From the NCBI RefSeq assembly GCF_910592395.1, contig NC_088317.1, positions 14,136,001-14,200,000 of the forward strand: a stretch of DNA of 64,000 nt, read 5' to 3'. The notes beneath the pieces are model-generated. The model was given only the letters and a program-made list of their open reading frames with translations, was not told the origin of the DNA and made no database searches. Origin of the DNA: Lineus longissimus (lineage: Eukaryota; Nemertea; Pilidiophora; Heteronemertea; Lineidae). The position numbers and the translations under genes were made by a program. Shown here piece after piece: positions 53,573 to 64,000 of the stretch (its first letter is position 1; every line of letters begins with the position of its first letter).

Positions 53573-54515
53573 GGCAATATTCACGGCCGCATGACACACG
53601 CATGGGCTCTGCTCCTGGGCACGTTCACACCACAACCGCGCCGCGGGCCGCGACGGCGAAAAACTAGTTGGCTCGTGTCACCCGCCCGAAAATAACTCAA
53701 AATGTTTTTCTATCAAAAAGCCTCACCAAAACCATGCGGAAAAAATAGCGGGCGGTCGTCGCCGCGTCGCCGCCCGAAATAACTTTTGTAGTTATCTGAT
53801 GCGCTCGCCGCGACGGCTTTTTCTCACTGCGCATACTTATCAATAGGCGAGGTGATCGGGAAGAGAGGGTTCGGTAATTTACCGGTATGTTCATCTAAAC
53901 GACCGGCGTGGTTTCAGCCATTTCTACAGCTTGATCACCGGCTGTACTATGCCGAAAGCAAAAGCAAAGAGATCTATCCCTGTTTGCGACACAAGTATGA
54001 TTTACTAATTCTAATGTAATAGGAAAATGCACTGGAACAGATGGAAATGATGGCCTTATTTCCCCTTCAAATGCCCCTCCCGCAGCGTTTATTATTTGAA
54101 ACACATGAAAATACATTGCGTACATTCGTCATATATTCCTGACGTGGCTTCGAACAATATGAAAAATGAGAAAGAAAATGCATAAGTCACAAGACTTGAT
54201 CAGTCTCCCAGGCACACTTCTGCGAGAGGCGTTTATACCACCTCATGATTTATCCCAAATGAGGCAATTACTGACCTCATTTACATTCAGTGTATAGGAA
54301 TATGAATTCATATAATATAGATACATGTATTTGCCAAACTATCGCCCGATATTGTTTATCGAGCCAATGATGTCCAGGTTCCACTGAACCATGACTGTCA
54401 CTCATATCAGTTGAATGTTCCTTCAATCTTTTTTTCCAAATCTGCCCCCGGGTAACTATGAGAATTGTTCCAATCCGTCCATTTATGCTAATACGAACGT
54501 GTAAATACGTTCATT
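53573..54515. other. No gene recognised
   Basis: A GC-rich patch (53630-53830, many CGCCGCG words) of unknown origin, then AT-rich DNA. 54322-54388 recurs in diverged form at 54720-54785, as direct repeats flanking the small MITE. Confidence 0.4.
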
Positions 54516-54662
54516 GCGTGTGCCAGCTGTTAACATTGGTAATAATTCAATTAATTTTAATTTTAAACATTGGCACTTAAAATGTCCATTTACGTTCGCC
54601 TGGAAGTGCCCATTTGAATCATAATAAAGTGAGAAGATATTACCATAACAGCTGGCACACGC
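54516..54662. mobile_element. MITE, GTGCCAGCTGTTA family, short copy (147 bp)
   Basis: GCGTGTGCCAGCTGTTA...GGTAATA at the left pairs with TATTACCATAACAGCTGGCACACGC at the right. The terminal motif is the same as in 52057-52594. Confidence 0.75.
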
Positions 54663-56358
54663 TTTAAATATTTGGATAACCGAGAAAATGCTCTTTTTGA
54701 CCTCCACCTAATAGTATAGTACATAGATATTTGCCAAAATTTCGCCCGATATTGTTTATAGAGCCAATATATTCAAGTTGACACTCAGCTCTCTACACAA
54801 AACAAAAAAAGAATTATGAATATATATATACATGTATAGCAACCAGGGGCGTACCTGCCTTTTTTGTTCTGGACGAAGCTTCGAGGGGAGCTCGCGCAAA
54901 ATTACACTTTTTGAAATCTTTCAACTAAAAGCAAGGTCACAAAGACCTTTTTCTTGGTGACTTTTTGGGGGGGGGGGGATTAGCATTTGCAATCTCTAGC
55001 GCGAGGGCGTCGAATAAAACAGTTTTGATTCATCTGTTCTGCCCTTGAAGCGCATAGGAGGGGTCGAAGGTACCGTTTTTGCCCTTATTGCCCCTTCCAG
55101 GGGGTCCCGAGTTTCGTCAAAGGGGGTAAAAAATATGCCATCTCAAAGTACTCTAATAGATGTTAATTTTGATATACATTTTGACATCCTTCGATGGCAT
55201 CAGCTTTTTGACCCCTACTATGGGACCATTAGGCCTTGTTAAGGCTCCCATTTCTACGGTCATTTTTGGTGAGGTAATGTGCAACTTTATGAGCGGGAAA
55301 ATTGATATAAGAAATCAGCACCCCCTTATTGCTCAATAGCCACTGTCTTCCCATTGTCCGCTAATTTGTCAATCGGAACTTCACATTTTTCAAACTTGGC
55401 CCATGGCCTTAAAAAGGGACGAGGAAGGCCACCATATTCGTCCATACTCGAAATGGATAACTAAATACCTACAGTTAGGCGTATTGAAATATTAACAAAT
55501 ACTCATATCCACCGGTTGTCGACCAGTGCATGTAAATATATGTATGCTGTCAAGTTAATGGATTCAGAATTTTATAATTATCAACAAACTAGTGCGACAG
55601 ATGTTGATGAGACGTCGGACAGAATATCGAATGATGTGTTAAATACGTATTAAAATCTATTTCCCTAATTCGTCAATATTACCAGCCTCGATAATTTAGA
55701 GTCAGTCGTATCCTCCTCCCCCGCCCACATTACTGATCGACAAGCTCGATCGATAGTGCCGAGTGTTGGCCTGCCCTTCACATGATGCAATATATCTGGT
55801 TGTTCTGAAAAAAACACGTCCTGTTTAGTGTTATGTGTTCCAGATGATTGGCGCACAAAATTTTTTCAAACGTGTACACATCTTACATAACGTGTTTTAC
55901 ACTCCTCGAGTAATTTTCGGCGCGGTGGTTAAACTTAACACTCGAGCAAGCGGCTGAAGCTCGGGACTGGAAGGTTGTATCGCAGCGCCACAAGCGCCAT
56001 TTTGAAGAAAACCATTTTTTTCATGCAAAAAATGACGTTTGTTACTTTTTCCCTTTAGAGACTAGAGGCCTGCAAAATGGCATTTCCCACCAACTTTTAC
56101 TCCAACAGTATACAAACGAATCAAGTTTTCCATCACTCTACCCGAAAGACGGGCCTCCTTCAACCTCTGTCACTACACGAAGTCAAGAAATGGACCTGTT
56201 GGCCGTGTTTTGAATGAATTCCCGGCTAATTTGATTGATTTTGTTCCTGGCTATAGCATTATTTTTTGGCAAATGACTTAGTAATTTAGAGACAATTATA
56301 CACCTCGAACAGCGTAAGTGATAGGCCTAACCCTACATCTATTTTTCAGGGATCTAAA
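54663..56358. other. Intergenic, upstream of the PAN-module gene
   Basis: A G-run (about 54966-54979), GATC-rich and AT-rich DNA and a CAGGGGCGTA word near 54846 resembling a hAT terminus without partner. The right edge is a splice acceptor (TATTTTTCAG ending at 56349), so the promoter and a 5'-untranslated exon of the next gene should lie here. Confidence 0.45.
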
Positions 56359-59300
56359 ATGGGGACATTTTCAACTCCAACGTTCTTAATTCTGTGTTCA
56401 ACGATAGTAGCGGTGAATGCAGGTAAGCCACACGTCTATCATTGCGAAATATATAAGGTTGTCAGGAACACTGTCTCGTTTATTTTTGTTCTGATAGTTT
56501 TTCAAAAATAAAAGCAAAGTTCGAAGTGATGTAATGTTTTCAGCCTATGAATAACTAATGTACGACTCGTGTTCTATTTGTGAAATTAGCATAAGGAAAC
56601 GTTCGTTTTCTTGCCCAAATCACACAAAAACTAAGTCGCGAAAGCGCCATCGGTATCCATATGCTACACACTGTCAGAAAAGCTTTGGAGGGATACATCT
56701 ATCTTCTTTACTAATCTAACGTATTAGTTCCTTTGCACCAACTGTGAAAATAATTGTTTTAACTATCGAAATAGCAAATAGTAAAAGGTGAATATCCGCT
56801 TAACCGATGAACAAGATGAGGTTATCGATCTTAATGGTGCTGATGTACGATATCAATTGTCACTGCCGACTTCGTCTGGTCAATAAAGTTGGCAGGCATT
56901 GGTATGATGATTAACTTTGCATTGATTAATGGATCAGCATTCACTGGTTCTCGCTGCCTTTTTAAATCACTAGACAAGAATGGTTACGAAACCAAAATGA
57001 AAATGACACAATTTGGCACAAGAAGCTTTACAGAAGGCCTCCACAGAATGGGAGTAAGATAGTAACAGTTTCGGTGAAAGATTGAAACATTTGGACTGTT
57101 CATAAAATCCGTGTACACTTATTTTACAATGAAACAAATTTCGAACCCACATGCACTTACCGCGCTTTTACCATGCTTCCAGCTTGTTGGTACACATTTG
57201 AGAATGCAGACTGCTCCGGCCATGATCTCTCCCATTCCCACCTCAACCGAGCAGCGTGCCGGGCGGCATGCACCAGGCGAACAGACTGCAAATCCTTCCA
57301 ACAACGTGGCAACGATTGTTGGCTAAAGGATCACGTGTGCACTAAGAAACAGCTTTCCAACGTGGGCCACAAGACCTTTGCTCAGTTCACAAGTAAGCAA
57401 AAAAAAGACACGGTTTCGATTCCAAAACAAAATGCCCTGATTTGATATCGTTTATCAATTGCGCTTATCGTATTGTTATTTCCTTTGGTATAAAGTGGAA
57501 GGGCTGACGGGTGATAACATAGCAAGCTGTCAGCCCCTTCTATTTTCCTGAAAAACTGCAAAAGAAATAGAGTTCCACACGAACAACATTCACAAACGAA
57601 TTTCTTTCACGATTCTTCTGGTTGGGCGATCTTAGTGAAAAATGGCCTTACACACGAATTTCTTTCACGGTTCTTCTGGTTGGACCGATCTTAGTAAAAA
57701 ATGGCTGCAGTTGTTTATTATTGTGTTGATTCAAATCATCTTTAATGACTCCAGAGAAGATATAAGGTCGAGTATGAAAGCGACTTTAAATATTTGCTCT
57801 TTTATTGCATGAAAAACTGAGGAAAATCCTGAACAATGAGATAATAATTATAATTTTAGACCAAGGTGTGTCATATCCACTAATTGGGGATTAACCTATT
57901 TGTAATGAAAATCTAAAGTTAAAACAATGCTTTGTTTTCTTGCAGAGCACTGTGGGGGTAAGTTCACGTTCATCGCCCCTTATTTCAGACATTTTTCTTT
58001 CATAAATTTTACATGTATTAGAAATGTTTCAAGTAGTGAAAAGTACGCGAACTTACCAAAGTCGGGGCGCAATCATCCCTCACTAAACCCGATGAAAACA
58101 TTGATATATCGAGAGTAAGACAGACATTTGGTTAATTCCACTTCTATTTTTACTGATTTCACAGTTGGTGCTATAGCCACTGTCAGATTTGTTTGTTTTG
58201 CTGATTAATTTAAAGAGTGAAGGCTTCAATGGAGAGTGCATCAGTTTGCGGTGACTCATGCCTTGATAGAGCATGACACACAATGAGACGGTGATTGTTT
58301 TTTTCAACTCCCTAATTCAAAGGCAGCCGAAAAAGATCAAAATATGATCATCAGTTTTGGATAAAGACGTTGGTGGTTAGTGAAACGTTTTTGGAATGTT
58401 CATGAAATACATGTACACTTACATGTATTTTACAATAAAATATTTCGAACCCACAGATGCACTTACCGCTCTTTTACCATGCTTCCAGCTTGTAGCTATT
58501 CATTTGAGAATGCAGACTGCTCCGGCCATGATCTCTCCCATTCCCACCTCAACCGAGCAGCGTGCCGGGCGGCATGCACCAGGGGAACCGACTGTAAATC
58601 CTTCCAACAACGTGGCAACGATTGTTGGTTAAAGGATCACGTGTGCACTAAGACACAGCTTTCCAACGTGGGCCACAAGGCCTTTGCTCAATTCACAAGT
58701 AAGCAAAATAAAAGACACGGTTTTGATTCAATATCTTTCATTAATTGCATTGTATTTGCAGTTACTTTGGTAAGTGGAAGGCCGGTGACGGGTGATAACA
58801 TAGCAAGCTGTCACCCCCTTCTATTTTCCTGAACAACTGCAAAAGAAATCAAGTTCCACATGAACAACATTCAAGAACGAATTTCTTTCACGGTTCTTCC
58901 AATCGGACCGATCTTTGTAAAAAATGGCTGCAGTTGTATACTGTGTTGATTCAAATCATCTTTACTGACGCCAGAGAAGACATTGGGTCGAGTATGAAAG
59001 AGACTTTAAATCTTTGGTATTGTATTGCATGAAAAACTGAATACGATCCTGAACAGTGAAATAATAATTTGGATTTTCGACCAGGCTGTGTCATATCCAC
59101 TAATTTGGGAGTAATCTATTTGTAATATGAAAAGCAAAAGGTAAAACAATGCTTTGTTTTCTTGCAGAGCACTGTGGAGGTAAGGTCATGTTCATTGCTA
59201 TCTTTATTTCAGATATTTTTCCTCCAAAATTGTGTTCGAAATGCAAGTACATGAACTTACCGAATTCAGGGCACAATCATCCCTCACTAAACCCGAAGAC

Positions 59301-62300
59301 AACATTGATATATCGAGAGTTAGACAGACACGAGGCCTGATTTGAATAAATAGTGTGATTTGTCTAAATTATCAATTAAAAGTATTGTTTCATCCAAAAT
59401 AAATCAGGATCGAAAGTTTAAGCAATTGATATTTGAGAGGTAATCAACCAATGCAATGTTCATATCTCTCGAGAACATGGTAGTCGGCTTCTCGTCTGCT
59501 CTCTTTACGAATAACAATGTCCTAAACATAAATCCGACATTAAATTTTTGCTACCCTCCAAAAACAGTCTCTCATCATTTAAAGCTGTCAATTTGATTAA
59601 GTGAATTGAATAAATTGTTCTTACTAAAGGTTCGCCATCAACGGAGCACACAGGTAAGTTTTCCTTTCATCAAATTAAACACCTGATGGCCATTTCTATC
59701 ATATAAAAATGAGACCACAACAAAATGTATTGCTTTTTTCATACGGTGGCACTGGTAAATTAGGTACCCGAACACTTAGAGTGAAAAAATCAGATTGCCT
59801 TGTTCAAATTTTTTTATTTTAGAGCGTGCGCAAGTTTTGCGGTGACTCTTGCCTTGACAGCGCATTACACACAATGAGACAAAGAAGATTGTTATTTCAA
59901 CTCCCAAATTCGGAGGCACATCAATAAGATCAAAATATGATTATCACTTTTGGTTAAACACGTTTATTTACGAACGTGGGTGGTTAGATTGAAACATTTG
60001 GACTGCTTGATATGTATTACATGTACATTTACATGTATTTTACAATAAATTATATCGAACGCACACGCACTTACCGCACTTTTACCATGCTTCCAGGTTG
60101 CAGCTATTCATTTGAGAATGCAGACTGCTCCGGCCATGATCTCTCCCATTCGCACCTCAACCGGGCAGCGTGCCAGGCGGCATGCACCAGGCGAACCGAC
60201 TGTAAATCCTTCCAACAACGTGGCAACGATTGTTGGCTAAAGGATCACGTGTGCACTAAGAAACAGCTTTCCAACGTGGGCCACAAGACCTTTGCTCAAT
60301 TCACAAGTAAGCGAAATAAAAGACACGGTTTTGATTCCAAAACAAAATGCCCTGATTTGATATCGTTCATCAATTGCGCTTATCGTATTGTTATTTCCTT
60401 TGGTATAAAGTGGAAGGGCTGACGGGTGATAACATAGCAAGCTGTCACCCCCTTCTATTTTCCTGAATAACAGCAAAAGAAATCAAGTTCCACACGAACA
60501 ACATTCACAAACGAATTTCTTTCACGGTTCTTCTGGTTGGACCGATCTTATTAAAAAATGGCCGCAGTTGTTTATTATTGTGTTGATTCAAATCATTTTT
60601 ACTGACTCCAGAGAAGATATAAGGTCGAGTATGGAAGCGACTTTAAATCTTTGGTTTTGTATTGCATGAAAAACTGAGTAAAATTCTGAACAATCAGATA
60701 ATAATGATAATTTTCGACCAAGGTGTGTCATATCCACTAATTGGGGAGTAACCTACATGTATTTGTAATGAAAATCAAAAGTTAAAACAGTGCTTCGTTT
60801 TCTTGCAGAGCACTGTGGAGGTAAGTTCACGTTCATCACCCCTTATTTCAGACATTTTTCTTTCATAAATTGTACATGTATTAGAAATGTTTCAAGTAGT
60901 GAAAAGTACACGAACTTACCGAAGTCGGGGCGCAATCATCCCTCACTAAACCTGATGAAAACATTGACATATCGAGAGTAAGACAGACATTTGGTTAATT
61001 CCACTTCTATTTTTACTGATTTCACAGTTGGTGCTATAGCCACTGTCAGATTTGTGTGTTTTGCTGATAAATTTTAAGAATGAAGGCTTCAATGGAGAGT
61101 GCATCAGTTTGCGGTGACTCATGCCTTGATAGAGCATGACACACAATGAGATGGTGATTGTTTTTTCAACTCCCTAATTCAAAGGCAGCCGAAAAAGATC
61201 AAAATATGATCATCAGTTTTGGATAAAGACGTTGGTGGTTAGTGAAACGTTTTTGGAATGTTCATGAAATACATGTACACTTACATGTATTTTACAATAA
61301 AATATTTCGAACCCACAGATGCACTTACCGCGTTTTTACTATGCTTCCAGCTTGTAGCTATTCATTTGAGAATGCAGACTGCTCCGGCCATGATCTCTCC
61401 CATTCCCACCTCAACCGAGCAGCGTGCCGGGCAGCATGCAGTAGGCTAACCGAGTGTAAATCCTTCCAACAACGTGGCAACGATTGTTGGCTAAAGGATC
61501 ACGTGTGCACTAAGAAACAGCTTTCCAACGTGGGCCACAAGACCTTTGCTCAATTCACAAGTAAGCAAAATAAAAGACACGGTTTCGATTCCAAAACAAA
61601 ATTCCCTGATTTGATATCGTTCATCAACTGCGCTTATCGTATTGTTATTTCCTTTGGTATAAAGTGGAAGGGCTGACGGGTGATAACATAGCAGCTGTCA
61701 CCCCCTTCTATTTTCCTGAAAAACTGCAAAAGAAATCAAGTTCCACACGAACAACATTCACATACGAATTTATTTCACGGTTCTTCCAGTTGGACCGATC
61801 TTAGTAAAAGATGGCTGCAGTTGTATTATTGTGTTGATTCAAATCATCTATGCTGACACCAGAGGAGACTTTAGGTCAAGTATGGACGCATTTTAACTCG
61901 TTGGTCTTGTATTGCATGAAAAACTGAGGGAAATCTTGAACAATCGGATAATAATGAGGATTTTCGACCAGGCTGTGTCATATCCTCTAATTGGGGAGTA
62001 ACCTATTTGTAATATGAAAATCAAAAGGTAAAACAATGCTTTGTTTTCTTGCAGAGCACTGTGGAGGTAAGGTCATGTTCATTGCTGTCTTTATTTCACA
62101 TATTTTTCCTCCAAAATTGTGTTCGAAATGCAAGTACATAAACTTACCGAATTAAGGGCGCCATCATCTCTCACTAAACCCGAAAACAACATTGATATAT
62201 CGAGAGTAAGACAGACACTAGGCCTGATTTGAATAAATAGTGTGATTTGTCTAAATTATAGATTAAAAGTATTGTTTCATCCAAAATAAATCAGGATCGA

Positions 62301-62541
62301 AAGTTTAAGCAATTTATATTTGCGAGGTAATCAACCAATGCAATGTTCATATCTCTCGAGAACATGGTAGTCGGCTTCTCGTCTGCTCTCTTTACGAATA
62401 GCAATGTCCGTAAACATAAATCCGACAATAAATTATTGCTACCCTCCAAAAACAGTCTCTCATCATTTAAAGCTGTCAATTTGATTGAGTGAATTGAATA
62501 AATTGTTCTTACTAAAGGTTCGCCATCAACGGAGCACACAG
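56359..62541 (+). CDS. Secreted multi-PAN/Apple-like protein, 5' part (continues beyond window)
   Basis: Predicted exons: signal peptide 56359-56422 (MGTFSTPTFLILCSTIVAVNA); PAN 57183-57392, 58489-58698, 60097-60306, 61351-61560; microexons 57946-57957, 59168-59179, 60809-60820, 62055-62066; linkers 59630-59653 and 62518-62541. All junctions are GT-AG and phase 1. Each 210-nt exon encodes a Cys-rich module (CxYxFENADCSGHDLSHSHL, CRAACTRRTDCKSFQQRG, CWLKDHVC), similar in outline to PAN/Apple domains: C...F...C.G.DL, C..C, C.SF, C.L. Each 12-nt microexon adds KHCG, the eighth Cys, which probably closes the module to the first. The 24-nt exon adds GSPSTEHT. The protein would be secreted or extracellular, and PAN modules bind proteins or glycans. 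The gene is incomplete: no stop exon is seen before an insertion at 62966. The exon joining is inferred from sites, not transcripts. Confidence 0.75.
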
Positions 62542-62960
62542 GTAAGTTTTCCTTTCATCAAATTAAACACCTAATGACCATTTCTGTCATATATAATGAG
62601 ACCACAACAAAATGTAGTGCTTTTTTCCATACGGTGGCACTGGTAAATTAGGTACCCGAACACTTAGAGTGAAAAAATCAGATTGCCTTGTTCAAATTTT
62701 TTCATTTTAGAGCGTGCGCAAGTTTTGCGGTGACTCTTGCCTTGACAGCGCATTACACACAATGAAACAAAGAAGATTGTTATTTCAACTCCCCAATTCG
62801 GAGGCACATCAATAAGATCAAAATATGATTATCACTTTTGGTTAAACACGTTTATTTACGAACGTGGGTGGTTAGATTGAAACATTTGGACTGCTTGATA
62901 TGTATTACATGTACATTTACATGTATTTTACAATAAATTATATCGAACGCACACGCACTT
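57100..62960 (+). repeat. Two-level tandem duplication of PAN exon cassettes
   Basis: The four units share exon and intron sequence (for example AAGGGCTGACGGGTGATAAC after each PAN exon, CTTGCAGAGCACTGTGG at each microexon). Units 1 and 3, and units 2 and 4, are closest, with offsets of 2914 bp (57183 to 60097) and 2862 bp (58489 to 61351), so a two-PAN cassette was duplicated as a block. A third cassette starts at about 62830 and is cut off before its PAN exon. Confidence 0.9.
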
Positions 62961-62965
62961 ACCAA

Positions 62966-63904
62966 GGAGGATATCGCGGTGACGTCACATCACGTGATCA
63001 AGACCCATATTAGTGATCGCTATGGCCAATCAGATTCGGTCTACTGACAGCACCAGCACTGAACGCATCTCTACGTCTCACTGTCTGGTGCGCTCCTATA
63101 CACAAAAACACCAATAGACATGAAATATTGCAATACCTAGTATGGATTCTTCCTGTGTAAAATAAAATTTACAGAGCAGATTAACTTCCACGAATAAAAA
63201 AGACGTTTAGCGTGGCCAAAGTGTGGAAATAATGCCTCCGCTAAAATACTCTACGAAATACACTAGGCAATGCACTACGCGATACTCGATAGAGATGCAG
63301 TTGAGTTTGTTATTGTTTTGACTTAGAAGCCCGCCCATATCATAATATATTCATGTATTCATGAAGTATGAACTCATTTCTGCCCCATACAACTCTAAGA
63401 ACAGTCAATTTCTCCTTAAATCATCACCGAAACCGCGATATCCGCAGGAAGATTTCGTTCTAGTGTCCGAAAATGCATGATCTTACAGGGGCGCTTACTC
63501 GACAAATAGAGGGGATCTATGGGGATCTATGCGAGTTTAAGGTCCTACAGGTCTCGAACTTGTAAAATCAGTAAACATGCCTCCAAATCCCATTATGATA
63601 ATGAAGAGTTTGCCCCATATCTGGGAGACTGTTTTGAAACCATCGCTAATTCTGGAAGATCGGTGCCCGGCTATTTGGTTTTAAAAACCCTATTTTTCCC
63701 CATCAAAACAGCACTTTTTATTATTCAAATGATAACTTATTGTCCGAAGACTTATTTCATAGCAGAAAACAACTAATAACTCTGATTTGATGCGAAAAAT
63801 CTAACTTTATTTGATGACTTGATTTTCCCTTGGCCGTGGATCGAGTTTGTTTACAATATGCAGCGCCATCTTGGAAAAGCCGTGACGTCACCGCGGTATC
63901 CTCC
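62966..63904. mobile_element. Unclassified 939-bp element with 23-bp terminal inverted repeats
   Basis: GGAGGATATCGCGGTGACGT at 62966 matches the reverse complement of the right end (GTGACGTCACCGCGGTATCC...) at 63882-63904 with one mismatch over 23 bp. The inside has no recognised gene, and a direct GGGGATCTATGGGGATCTAT near 63513. There is no clear target duplication. The right flank does not continue the left flank but restarts at sequence equal to 62775 onward. Confidence 0.72.
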
Positions 63905-64000
63905 ATTGTTATTTCAACTCCCCAATTCGGAGGCACATCAATAAGATCAAAATATGATTATCACTTTTGGTTAAACACGTTTATTTACGAACGTGGGTGG
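63905..64000 (+). repeat. Restart of a PAN cassette upstream region
   Basis: Matches 62775-62872 (TTGTTATTTCAACTCCCCAA to GAACGTGGGTGG) almost exactly. It implies that another PAN cassette follows just beyond the window. Confidence 0.85.

Noticed and set aside
52968-53603. 211-codon minus-strand open frame
   Set aside because: It is exactly antisense to the recognisable Harbinger transposase fragment and has no domain features of its own.
54846-55400. Possible hAT element starting CAGGGGCGTA
   Set aside because: No matching right terminus or 8-bp duplication was found.
57111-57326. Open frames overlapping the PAN exons in another frame
   Set aside because: The correct frame is fixed by the cysteine pattern, phase-1 splice sites and repetition across four units. 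These alternative frames run through the acceptor sites.

Overview
This is eukaryotic DNA, most likely from a marine invertebrate. Genes are split by GT-AG introns, transposable elements are dense and diverse, SINEs of a type common in marine invertebrates are present, and ACATGTA and TAGGCCTA words are frequent. The tandem intronless rhodopsin-class GPCRs and the BEL, Penelope, Harbinger and CACTA elements fit a lophotrochozoan or an invertebrate deuterostome. I cannot name the species. I see no rRNA, tRNA gene or CRISPR array.

Layout. 0-6 kb: a decayed ZSWIM3/MULE-like exon on the minus strand, then a 3.08-kb pogo/Tigger-type DNA transposon with recognisable ends and a broken transposase. 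8.1-12.3 kb: the clearest cellular gene, a five-exon orthologue of the rhomboid protease RHBDD1/RHBDL4 (400 aa), with catalytic Ser and His, a UIM-like motif and a basic VCP-binding-like tail. Its introns carry a MITE and a SINE. 13.4-25.1 kb: nested retroelement wreckage. A minus-strand BEL/Pao element is interrupted inside gag by a 1.86-kb insertion carrying an 81-bp minisatellite. A second BEL pol 3' end abuts a candidate LTR. A short candidate LTR and a Penelope-like element with an inverted 3' arm follow. 25.1-31.7 kb: BEL gag, protease and reverse transcriptase run in frame into a Ty3/gypsy reverse transcriptase, RNase H and integrase, forming a chimeric pol with a C2H2 zinc-finger reading frame behind it. 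33.1-34.0 kb: a deletion derivative of a Harbinger transposon. 35-47.5 kb: three tandem class A GPCR genes with a 3746-bp repeat period. 47.55-52.04 kb: a CACTA/EnSpm-like element with a tnp2-like transposase and two exons that together encode a SAM domain. 52-55 kb: two relatives of one MITE family and another Harbinger remnant.

56.3-64 kb: the start of a secreted multi-domain gene, with a signal-peptide exon followed by four near-identical 210-nt PAN/Apple-like exons. Each PAN exon is followed by a 12-nt microexon coding for the last cysteine of the module, and every second module adds a 24-nt linker exon. All exons are phase 1-1, so modules can be added or skipped without breaking frame. 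The gene runs off the window, and its array is invaded by a 0.94-kb element.

The cellular genes (RHBDD1, the GPCR array, the PAN gene) show no functional link to each other. The rest records repeated transposon invasion, nesting and recombination. The most unusual items are the BEL-gypsy fusion, the microexon-closed PAN cassette array and the SAM-encoding CACTA element.
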